Shown piece after piece: positions 23,346 through 33,336 of a DNA stretch of 64,000 nucleotides; within the stretch, counting starts at the first letter, position 1, and every line of letters begins with the position of its first letter. The notes under the pieces were generated by a model that was given only the letters and a program-made list of their open reading frames with translations, was not told the origin of the DNA and ran no database searches. Position numbers and translations under genes: made by a program. The stretch is from Cladorrhinum sp. PSN259 (Eukaryota > Ascomycota > Sordariomycetes > Sordariales > Podosporaceae): NCBI GenBank assembly GCA_033725935.1, contig MU867060.1:1206922-1270921 (forward strand), read 5' to 3'.

Positions 23346-24478
23346 ATGGCCGACTCTGCACCTCGTCAAACCGTCCCTTTGACGTGCCATGGCCACTCGC
23401 GGCCAGTGCCCCATCTCAGCTTCTCTCCCCTGGAACGGGAGGATACGTACTATATGATCTCTGCTTGCAAAGGTTTGTGTAACCTGAAAAAATGACTGCT
23501 TTAGCATGCCGATGCTGACCTTGGTGCCTCTCTTGCATAGATGGCAACCCCATGCTTCGCGATGGCCAGACGGGCGACTGGATCGGCACCTTCCTCGGTC
23601 ACAAGGGCGCTGTGTGGCAAGCAAGACTTAGCCCTGATGCGACGACTGCTGCAACCGCCTCGGCCGATTTTACTGCCAAAGTTTGGGATACACACACCGG
23701 CGAGCTGCTCTACGTCCTGAAGCACGAGCACATCGTCCGCGCCATCGCCTATCCCTTCGACCAATCCGCCATGTTGGCAACGGGTGGATTTGAAAAGAAG
23801 CTTCGCATCTTTGATTTGCACGACAGGTCCGCCACGTCACCGACAGCCTCCAGCCCAACGGTCGCTACTCCGATCACGATCGAAACGTCTCAGGCATTCG
23901 AGATTGGCGAGGGTGTTCACAAGGAGCCCATCAAGTTCATTGTGTGGGCCAAGGATCCTAGCGTGATTATCACAGCTTCGGGAGATACAATTCGCTGGTT
24001 TGACTTGCCCAATCGGCGTTGCGTGCGCGAGATCAAGCTTGAGGGGGAGATCAAGTCATGTGAGCTTGTGGCATTGGCACCGGCTTACAGCGCGCCTACG
24101 GACATTGGTGGCGGACTTCCGGTGTTGGCCGTTGCTGCTGGCAAGACGGCTTACTTCTGGGGCGGGATGCGGGCCGATAACGAGCTCAAGCATATCAAGC
24201 TGCCCCATGGTATCGCAAGCGTGAGTCTCGACTTGAAGGGCAAAAAATTCGTTGTGGGAGAGGAGCCTGGCACCTGGGCACGTGTGTATGATTGGGAGAC
24301 GTCGAGGGAAATCGATGTTCACAAAGGCCATCACGGTCCCATCTGGTCGATTGCATTCTCGCCCGATGGGCACCTGTATGCGACAGGATCGGAGGATGGA
24401 ACTATCAAGATGTGGAAGAACTGTGAGGGTTTTTACGGATTGTGGAAGGGGGGCGTGTTGGGTGGCAGCACGGATTAG
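23346..24478 (+). CDS. strap: STRAP/unrip-like WD40 protein
   Basis: Two exons: 23346-23472 and 23541-24478, giving 354 residues; the 68-base intron is GT-AG. Seven WD-type repeats fit, for example GHKGAVWQARLSP...TAKVWD, KKLRIFD, DTIRWFDL, ARVYDW and GPIWSIAFSPDG...TIKMWK. The closing YGLWK segment is the STRAP-specific C-terminal strand. Homologues serve as the Unr-interacting member of the SMN complex for snRNP assembly and as a TGF-beta receptor partner in animals; a role in RNP assembly is the better guess in a fungus. The frame ends at TAG (24476-24478), but the same frame stays open for another 127 codons, described separately. Confidence 0.92.
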
Positions 24479-24862
24479 GAGGAGCTCGACTGCCCTCGAG
24501 GCTTCTCATCCACTGGTGCGCTGCAGGAAGTCACAAATCTGTCGCCCTCGGGAAGCTACCATATCGAGCTGGGAATGGAACACCTTTCGGGTTCTGACCT
24601 GAGCTCGAGTGCTGATCTCCTTTTAAGCTATTCGCCAATAAAAGCCAAGCGCATGTCACCAGCCCGCCGACCCCCATCTCCTGCGTCGGACTTGCTGTTA
24701 AGCTACTCGGATATCGATGAAGCTTTCCCCGGTAGACCTGCTTTGGCGCCTTTACCCCAGATGAGGAACATAAGGACCCCAAGCCCTGAGAAACGAAAAG
24801 TGGCGGAATTCTTGCGGCGTTCCGCTCTTTACCATATTAGAGCCATGAGGCTGCCGGCTTAA
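24479..24862 (+). other. Open frame continuing in phase past the STRAP stop; possible C-terminal extension or small ORF
   Basis: After the STRAP TAG the same frame runs without a stop for 127 codons to TAA at 24860-24862. An ATG at 24575 would give a 95-residue protein. The peptide contains DLLLSYS twice (24614-24634 and 24689-24709). Four or five of the seven codons differ between the copies without changing the amino acid, which is what selection on a translated sequence would leave. Options are stop-codon readthrough, an alternative 3' splice isoform or an independent small ORF. Coding status is inferred, and no known domain is recognised. Confidence 0.4.
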
Positions 24863-25605
24863 GTCTGGCATTATAATACCATTTATCTTGCATTCCCTGT
24901 TTTCTTGTCACAAGGGTTATATTATCGGTTTCAATTATCCGTGTTCTGCTGGTCCGCTAGACGGTCGGAGCTCTTGTTTCAGATGATTAGATATTATCGG
25001 CTTACCTCCCGAGTCTGCCAGGTATACTTATGTTACTGCCACAGATGAAATTGCATGTATGTACGTTATCAGGAGTCGGTGGTCCCGAGCAATATCAAGG
25101 TTTCGATTATGATTTAATTCATGACAAGTGCTGCCAGCGATGATTGACATGTGCATCACGTCTGCATTGGCTGAGCTCCGTACTTTCCCCACCCAGAATA
25201 GGAACGCGGGGTGCAGCTCCACCAGGCAGGGCAACAGAAGGGGGTGGATTGCAAGGAATGTTTGTTAGTTTTGACAGGTAGCGGGCTATTCCCTGCAGCT
25301 GCCGGGAACGACTTATATCTTCAATCTCATGGAAAAGCTGGGATTGTATCCTTCCATGAGGATAAAATAGATAGATCGTATATCAAATTGGCATCAGGTA
25401 GTTATCAATAAGGATTGCCGACTATAGTCATCAACCAAGTCATATTTCGTATATCATTCCTAAAATAAATAAAAGGCTCCCATCCAACCTACCCTCATCC
25501 AGATAGCGAATGTTTGTGACCTCACATCAGAAACCAAAAAACCGGCGAGCAAAATAGAAAAATATCTCGTCAACCGTCAGTCAAGCTCTTTAAATCATAC
25601 CCGGT
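24863..25605. other. Convergent 3' region, STRAP / NCS1 transporter
   Basis: A/T-rich, with no supported gene or repeat. Confidence 0.6.
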
Positions 25606-27308
25606 TTACCTTCTGAAATGACTTCTCTCAATCGCCCGGAGTCCAAGATACGAGAAACTACTGAGCCCAAGCCCCAGCTCAAAGGCTACATCACCATTAT
25701 CTCCACACAACTTGGCAATCGGTCCAACATACCACGTCTGTGACATCCCAAGGACCACGCCGACGGCCCCCAGGGCGAATGAAGCGAATGCAGCGTATCC
25801 CGGAGGAAGAGCTTTGGGGTTGTTGATGTCTGCCACTCTGTACCCATCGAACCCTCGACGAAACACAAAGTGCTCGACGAAAACTATACCACAGTATCCA
25901 GCTACCCAGTAACCGGTAATCGAGACAAGATTCTGGAGCCAGACCTCGAATCTGGAATAGCCGGGAATTGCAACGGCGACGCAGATGACGGTCCCGAACA
26001 GGGTCCACAAGGCTCGTGGTACACGTTGCGTAGCTTTTCCAAGTACCTGAATAGCAAACGCCGAAGAGTAGATGTTTGGGCAGTTGCCAGCCACAATCGA
26101 CAAAGACAGGATGACAATGCAGAAATTCCCAAACCCTCCAAGTTCTGGCACAAGGGCCTGGGATAAAAGTCCGCCTATCCCCGACTCGTCGTAAGCGATG
26201 CGGTATGCTTCATCAGTGACAATGGCCGTGCCAACCGCTGCTCCGAAAAGCTCGAGGAAGACCATGGGGATATAAAGCCCGACATAAGTATACAAGAAAA
26301 TCTTTTTGGGGGATCGTGAGGCGGGTTGATAGACGCCGTAGTCGGCAGCGAAAAGAGACCAACCGCATGCGTACCCAAAGATCCCCGCAGTGTATGACAG
26401 GATGGAAGCCGTCTCGGACGGGCCGCTCTTGAGGGGTAAAAGGGGGTCAAATTTGTTCGAGCGCACAAACACACCAAGAAAGATCAAATAGATGATGCCG
26501 GAGGGTACACATGCCCAACGCTCGTACCAGTGTAGGGCTTTGTACCCGACGAAACAGACGACGAGAGCCATAAAAGAAATGATGAGAATGCCTGCCCACC
26601 CAGGTATGTTGGGGTTAACGGCATGGAAGAGCTGTGCTCCAACAATGGCGTTAACGGATGCCCAGCCTAGACAGACTATGACCTGGAAAACGGCGACTAG
26701 AATAGAGACACGGTAGTCAGTTGTCTACTCCCGAGCGACGTGTTAGCAAGAGAGGATGATGCACTCACGAATCTTGATTACATGATATCCAAAAAAGAAT
26801 CGAGATAGCATTATTTGCCGGAGTCCAGTTTTCGGTCCAAAGGTTGCAAAGATGCATGGTACGATACAACACACGGCGTTGACGAGGATGATGAGCAGCG
26901 CTGCATCCACGAAACCGAGCTTGAAGACCGGGATGGCAACACTTCCGAAGGCAAAGGTCGGCATTGACAAATTGGCCGTGAACCACTTGATGAGATAGGA
27001 GTCAGTATGTTGACCAAGAAGAAATTTAATAGGATGGATATACTTACAATGTTGGCAAGCTTGAACAGCGTCTTGTCTGTCCGCTGGTCCTCTGGCACCC
27101 GCTCAATTCCTATCTCCTCAACGCCATGCTGACCGCCAAATTTTTGAAGCTTGCCCCAAAAGGTATCAGTCTCTACCGTCTTCGCTTCAACAAACGTTTC
27201 AACTCCCGAGTCACCACCGCTGGTACGTTCCTTTATGCTGTCGTCAAGTGCCATCTCGTTGGCCTCCAAGACCTTTGGGAAGACGTCGATAGTCTTTGAC
27301 GATTCCAT
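25606..27308 (-). CDS. NCS1-family purine/cytosine permease (FCY2-like)
   Basis: Three exons: 27308-27048, 26985-26769 and 26696-25606, giving 522 residues. The cytosolic N-terminus of ~85 residues is followed by about twelve hydrophobic segments. Family signatures include FTANLSMPTFAFG in the first membrane region, SRFFFGYHVIKI joined to LAVFQVIVCLGWASVN across intron 2, and SLFAADYGVYQP. The nearest acceptor (26725) with any donor gives either a stop or a ten-residue insertion, whereas the acceptor at 26697 restores the family pattern. NCS1 permeases of the FCY2 type import cytosine and purines with protons across the plasma membrane; the exact substrate cannot be told. ATG at 27308 was chosen because the open frame upstream has no ATG. 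Confidence 0.9.
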
Positions 27309-28030
27309 AATTGCGGCAGTCCAGGCTGGCATTTGGCAAAGTCCTCGATGACTGGAAGTGTAAGACAACCTTTGGCTCCTGTTTCAGAGGTAAGGGGTGT
27401 GACGGATGCAAGGCGAGGCAAGAGGCGATTCGGAAACACCCCGTGATGCTCCAAAGTCGGAGACGTAGTTACCAGCAAGAAGGGATACACCAGGACGGGG
27501 AAACATGCTCAAGATATAACAGTTTCAACAGCATCCAGTCTCTCGGTGCGGATAAGGCAATCCCCATCGGGAAGACCTCAACATCAAGTTTACCCGCCGC
27601 ACTTCCCTCCCCTCCCAACCTCAAGGAGGTAGGTAGTCGGAGATGTGCAGCAGCTGTATGCGCGGTGCAACCGACGTGGATCTGCATCATGGCACCAAAC
27701 ACGACCTCTTGGCCGCATGAAGGTGTGTGAGAGAGAATAAGATAAGCGGGCGGTTTACCCATCATGGAAAGCCCTTGGTTCCGAAAGTATGTGGTGTAGC
27801 ACGCCTCGAAAAGCGGTTGATGATGATCCAATGTTGTCGAATCAACATTGCCGTCCCTACTAAGCAAGTCACTTACACTTGACAACGTCTGCCAGCCGCA
27901 CCAGCCGTCCGCCAACTGCCACTCCCAGCACAGACAGTTTGCATTCAAGCACAGACGGTTTGCATCCAAGCACAGACAATTTGCAGTTGACCAAGAATTT
28001 GCAGGCGTGCACAGGCCAGCTTTCTCTCGC
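27309..28030. other. Intergenic: NCS1 promoter and U6 upstream region
   Basis: No supported gene. It contains three 21-bp direct repeats at 27927-27989, upstream of U6. A 222-codon minus-strand ORF (27469-28137) overlaps the U6 gene antisense and is regarded as accidental. Confidence 0.6.
27927..27989 (+). repeat. Three 21-bp direct repeats upstream of U6
   Basis: Units begin at 27927, 27948 and 27969 with consensus AGCACAGAC, two variable bases, TTTGCA and a variable end. They end about 97 bases before the U6 5' stem. The TTTGCA core recurs in each unit, as might be expected of an activator-binding array for the snRNA promoter; that role is inferred. Confidence 0.75.
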
Positions 28031-28031
28031 C

Positions 28032-28038
28032 TATATAA
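28032..28038 (+). promoter_or_regulatory. TATA box candidate for the U6 gene
   Basis: TATATAA lies about 50 bases before the U6 5' stem, which is further than the usual 25-30 bases. A weaker AT-rich element, CAATATTTT, at 28062-28070 lies at the usual distance. Either could position TFIIIB. Confidence 0.45.
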
Positions 28039-28085
28039 TCTCTGCCATCCTCTCCAAAGTTTCAATATTTTCTTCTTTTCTTTCC

Positions 28086-28188
28086 TCGCCCTTCGGGGCA
28101 TTTGGTCAATTTGAAACGATACAGAGAAGATTAGCATGGCCCCTGCACTAAGGATGACACGCTACTCAAAGAGACGCTACCAATTTTT
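28086..28188 (+). ncRNA. U6: U6 spliceosomal snRNA
   Basis: The 5' end forms a perfect GCCC-UUCG-GGGC stem-loop (28088-28099). The invariant U6 core follows: GAAACGATACAGAGAAGATT (28113-28132) with the ACAGAGA box, then AGCATGGCCCCTGCACTAAG and the AAGGATGACACG region that forms the ISL/U4-pairing part. The 3' end is CTACCAATTTTTT, where the T run (28183-28188) is a Pol III terminator. Length is about 100 nt and no intron interrupts it. It pairs with U4 and then U2 and forms the catalytic centre of the spliceosome. The exact 5' nucleotide is uncertain by a few bases. Confidence 0.96.
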
Positions 28189-29717
28189 TCGCTATAATCG
28201 CAGCTTTACGTTGTGATATGGAGAAGAAATAAGTCCTGATCATCCATTCCCGTCGTCTGGTTCCCATGCTGTTGTATTCCGTGCTCTTTGGGCGTCCAGG
28301 TCCGAGGTGTGGCGTACGGCTTAAATGCGAAGCAGCCTCTCGCGAGTCCAATTACAAAGACCGGGAAGGACCCGAACGCACGAACGGGAAAAGCTGTGGT
28401 TACACATAATAAATTTTCACATAGATAATCTGCAGACAGGATATGCACCGGAATACCTAAAACAAGAGAACCTTGCAGCAAAATACAGAGTACTTTTTTT
28501 TTCGTAGAACACGGCATTTTGCCAAGTTTGTTGTGTCACCGCGACGGTCATGTAAAAACACGGTTCGGAGGTATGTGTGGTGGATGACAGACACAAAACG
28601 CCTCAAAAGATACCTGTACCTCAAAAAGTGCGACGATGGTGTGTATGGTATGTAGTAAGCACGGCATGACATTTTCAATAGAAGTATGTATGTATGGTGT
28701 TTGTGATGTAAACGGCATCTAACATGTAACACGGCATATTAGAAACGGCATATTGGACGCGCTAGTTCCTTTCTTTGTGCGACGACAGCATTACAGCATT
28801 TGTATACCTTAGGGGAACTGCGAAGTTGTACATATGCTTCGATATCTCCTTTTAGGAGGATGATATATCCGAATGCTTCTCCATGATGAAGAGGGTTCCG
28901 AATCTAACGCATGCTTATGCATACTCTAGTCATGTCTATCAAACTGAGATGCAGGCAAGGCAAGGGAAGGCAGGGCTTACCTTTGCCGACTTTTCATCTT
29001 CTGTTCATGGACGTCTCTCTGTCTTCGAATCGCGCCATTTCCGCGGGCTTTGATAGACCAATACTCACTCTATACTATACTACATACGTGTATCTAAACC
29101 GGTCTGTAGTGAGATTTGTGTGGCTGGCGCTGTTTTGAGTTGAATACTTATCATATCTCCCTCACCACACACACATACACATAACTGATTGATTTCTTTT
29201 TTTCTTCGTCTTACATTTCTTGAATTTCTTTGGCCCGCCTCACCGCAAAATTCTAACTCGGCAAATATGAAATGTCACGATTGGAAGCAAAATCTCAAGT
29301 ATTCTTCCAGAAATGGCGAGGTCATGTATCACACAAACTACGCTCCAGATGAAAACACAACCATGTTACATGTAGGTATCACTCTCACACCGACACAACC
29401 AAGATAAGACCAAGACAAGAGACACATGGATGTGATGCCGTCGAGGGACTCTACTTGACTGGGTGATGCCTCGGGCTGCTGCTGGTGGTACCACAGCTCT
29501 AGAATGGTTTGGGCTGTATGTACATGCCTCGAACAATATTGGCACTTTTGGTGGAAAGTGGAACGCTCTGTCTTTTATTATTACTTGTGCATACTTTTTT
29601 CCTCCCCTATTCCCTCTCCACGTAGATCCTAGATGTGTCTTTTTTTTTTTTTGTACACCCTATTCAGTTCTTTTTCATCACTCTCGTATAAAGTTGTTTT
29701 GGCGTTCCCACCGCCAC
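28189..29717. other. Intergenic: U6 downstream and DUS3 3' flank
   Basis: 1.5 kb, A/T-rich, no supported gene. The heptamer ACGGCAT occurs five times between 28511 and 28751 on the plus strand. Poly-T tracts lie near 29640. Confidence 0.5.
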
Positions 29718-31911
29718 TTAACCCTCAGCCTCGATCTCGTAGCTGTTCGACTTGTGCTTGGGCTGGAATTTGAAACCAGGAGGCGCAGGACCCAGAAACA
29801 TTTCACTGTAATTTAACAGTTAGCAATCATGGTTGGAGATAGAAATTCAAAAGCACATCAGCAGATACGAACCTGATCTTGATCCAATCCCGGTAATCCT
29901 TACTCGCTAGCAGAGTCTCAAGGTCATCTCGTCCACGGTACGCAGGCGGCCGCTCGTTGATACTGGGAGGCAAGTGCTCCAGCAAACCAATTGGCACATA
30001 TCTAGTAAAGAAGCTGAGGAACTCTAGCATGAATCGTCTTGTATAGTTGACACCCAACTCATCAGAGCCCCAAGCCTCCATGCCGTAACGAGCAAACTTC
30101 TCAATGTACTGCAGCCGCTCCGTCGCCGATTTGTCGAGATACTGGCCCTTCTCGATCTCCTCAAAAATCCACGGCTTGATGATGGCACCGCGACCAATCA
30201 TCACGCTGTCAACCTTTGCGTTGTCGACATGGTCATAGTAATCGACGTGCGAGTAACAGTCGCCGTTACCGACAAAGTACATCTTGCCTCCGTTGGGAAG
30301 GGTTCTCTCCTCGGTCTCGCGAATGGTATCCTCCAAGGAGTTCTTCTTCTCGTTGAAAGTCTTGATCAGGGCAGCGGTTTCGGCGATGTAACTCCAGTTG
30401 GCTGCGCGAGTGTAGCGCTGTTGTCTCGTCCGGCCATGTAGGGTGACGGCCGCGCAACCAGGCGCACCAAGAACATCCCGCAACTCCTCGCCTCCAAGTG
30501 CCAGCCTCTCTACAAGTTTCTGAGCAGTGAACTTGTCATCCCTGACGCCCATTCTGATCTTGGCCGTGATGGGAACATCATCAGATACCGCGTTCATGCC
30601 TCTAATCATCCTTTCCAGCTTCGCCTGGGCATCCAAGAGCGCTGAGCCTGCACCTGACTTGTAAATCATGTCGATGGGGCAGCCGCAGTTGATATCAATC
30701 AAGCGAAGGTGGGGAATGAACCGAGCCAATGTCTCGGTGGTCTTGATGGCAACCCATGGAACATTGGCGGTGATCTGAACGCCAAACTTGAGATCCTTCG
30801 AGTTGTCGTAGCCTTCAACGGGAGGGCCATCGAAGCGAGGAGGGGTAATTTCGCTTTCGTGAGCTCTCATCAAGGTCCAGTCCGCCTTCTGTCCCTGAAG
30901 CAAGGGAAGACTGAGAGCCATCTCAGAGTAGGTCACTTGAGCACCCAACTCAACGCACAGGCGACGGAAAGGAAGATTGCCTTGGGTCGTCAAAGGTGCG
31001 AGGACAGGAGTTTCCCTGCCAAAGTAAATCCTCCTCTTTTCTGATGGCTTGAATGGCGGCTCGATATATGATGCTCTGTAGTCCTGATGCTCGTCCTGGC
31101 CGTCCTTTTGCTTGTGGAAGTGCTTCCGAGTAAGCTCGGTATCTTTATTGAGCCATTCCAGATATTTTTCTGACTTGTCAAAATTGACTCTCTTTCGGGA
31201 CAGATCGATCTTGATGTTAGCCGGTATAACGTTCACGACGCCGGTCTGGATCTCCCCGTCTTCGCCATCCTCTTCAGTAGGCTCTTTCCCAGACTCACCC
31301 ACGAGAACTAGCTCTTTCCGGCCGTCTTCGTGAGCAACCTCCTTCATGTGACTGTTCACGAAGAGGCAGCGCCACCCAGATGGACATTTCCCAAACTTGT
31401 CCAAGAGCGGGCATTTGCCCCCAAAGGTCTCAAGGTCCTTACGGCGACCCTCTGCGAAGTATTTCCGGATGTCGTGCAGACCATTGCATCTGTCGCCAAA
31501 CTTGCAGGTCCGGGGAGAGAACTCTGGAGTGTATGCGACCGAGTTACACAACCGCTGGGCGTCTGAAAAGGTACCAAAGGTTCTCTCCTTGTTCTGGCCC
31601 TTTTGCTTCTTCCTCTTCCCACCTTTTCCGGACGACTCTTCTAGGGCTTCCTGAGCGGGTGCGGTTCTCCCCTCGGCAGCATCGTCATCGACAACCTCAG
31701 GCACTACAACCTTTCCTCCCTCGGGTGCTAGGATGAGAAATTCTGCCTTGATTGGAGCTACACCCTTCGTTCTGAGGTCTTCCTTTGGTGAATCTTGAAC
31801 GGGATCCTCAACTTTCAGTCGCTTAGACGCCGGCTCCTGGGGCTGCTCAGTCATGAGGGCATCGCCATTGATTTCCACCTGTGGTCGCTTTGCCGTCTCA
31901 TGGGTCTCCAT
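29718..31911 (-). CDS. dus3: tRNA-dihydrouridine(47) synthase DUS3
   Basis: Two exons: 31911-29873 and 29805-29718, giving 708 residues; the 67-base intron is GT-AG. The N-terminal part is Lys/Glu-rich. Two CCCH-type zinc fingers lie at about residues 133-147 (CKFGDRCNGLHD) and 163-185 (CPLLDKFGKCPSGWRC...H). The TIM-barrel flavin domain then starts with APLTTQGNLPFRRLC. It contains DINCGCPID (about 405-412, with the catalytic cysteine), AKIRMGV, TLHGRTRQQRY and the phosphate-binding VGNGDCYS and IGRGAI motifs. The short last exon supplies the conserved MFLGPAPPGFKFQPKHK end. DUS3 reduces U47 in the variable loop of tRNAs with NAD(P)H and FMN. The ATG at 31911 is the first in frame. Confidence 0.96.
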
Positions 31912-33336
31912 ATTTGCTGATTTTCGTCTCAGCAACCGAATAAAGGGCCCAGACGCGTGACTTCTGACTAGGGGAAGTAGACGGCGTTTCGGGAGGTGTG
32001 ATGGCGAATTGTCCAATCCGAAACCGGGATGCTATTTTTTCTTTCTGAATTCTGCCCTTCCACTTTGAGAGGAACGCTTTGCCTTGTGAAAGGCCAAACC
32101 TAAGTACTCCACAGCGGGGTCGAGTTACAGTGCAGCCCAGCAGGCACTGCAAGCTTCAGCTTCCCTGGGGTTCTCCTTTCAAGTGGGGCCAGTGCTACTT
32201 TCTTTTTGTAATATCCGGATTTGGACATCATCTTGTTCCTGGAAACTAACTTCTGCGCCTTTACGTGGTATCATTGGTAGATGGTACTCGGTGCTCCCGT
32301 TCCCACATGTCACAGGACAAACTTCATCCTTACCTGGAAAAACACAAACAAATCGACATCAGACGAGCTCACACGGCACCATCCGTCATCCTTTTCAGCT
32401 ACGGGTAAAGTGGGGGTCGAGTCTTGGGGAAAATAACCAGAAGCTCCGCTTCCATGGCTTGGTTTGTGAGTCGATTGGCTTGCCCCTTGGCGACTGGCAA
32501 CGGTGAACCCACCGTGTAACAATACGGCTTTTTGGACCAGTGGACACGCGTGGATCGGACGAGGACACCGCTGTTGGTTTCGAATGGGTGGGGGTCTTGT
32601 TGACAGAGATTTGACTTGGTGATCTCTCGTATCCGTCTTCTGTATAACAAGTGAAAGATATTACCAGTCTGAATGTCAACTTTGTGAAGAGCATTACCGT
32701 CCAGTGTTAGAGTGTTGAAGACAACAAGAGTGGGAGACAGTGGTGTGGGGGTTGATCCATGCATGCATTGAATCGATCAGCTTCAGCTTCAGTGGCTAAA
32801 CCGCTAAACCACAGCGGGTGCCAGGCCGGGTGTGGGTGGTCCCGTCGTGTTAATTACAGGGGATTCTCGGTACGGTTAGACGAGAAAAACGACCGAGCCA
32901 TTCCAGGGCTGACGGAACATTCTGTGACATTGTCACCCTCTCAGCAGTGTTCCTTCAAATCTGGGTTCATTCAAGCATAATCACATCCCCCGTCTCGGTC
33001 TTCCACTACATCCCATCTGCATTTCCCGAACATCAAAAAATCTAGACGCTCGCCAGAATTGTTGTCCTCTTTTCAAACACACCTACAACCGCATCCCATC
33101 CCATCCTGTCGCCCGCCAAAACCCCCCTAACTTGCGACGCTCCCACGTTACAGATTTCCCCGCCTTCGTCGCCCGCTCAGTTGCAGTGCAAGAGATTGCC
33201 GAATCCCATCCAACGATCTTGACATTGGCACGCAACACTCACAGGAACAGCAATTCCACTCGCCCGCGCCCAGTGTTGGCAGCTGGGCCCCGCTCCCACG
33301 GTGTCGATGCTCGGGCAATGATCATTCGACCCCACA
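31912..33336. promoter_or_regulatory. Divergent promoter region DUS3 / kelch gene
   Basis: 1.4 kb between divergent starts. Two short overlapping uORFs sit immediately before the kelch start (33307-33344). No other gene supported. Confidence 0.5.

Noticed and set aside
26697..26781. Apparent alternative splice forms of the NCS1 transporter intron 2
   Set aside because: Using the nearer TAG acceptor (26725) gives a premature stop with the GTGAGT donor or a ten-residue insertion with a GTAATC donor. The TTCTAG acceptor ending at 26697 restores the conserved family segment cleanly.
27469..28137. 222-codon ORF antisense to U6
   Set aside because: It runs across the U6 gene and its repeats; no domain is seen and the U6 signal is unambiguous.
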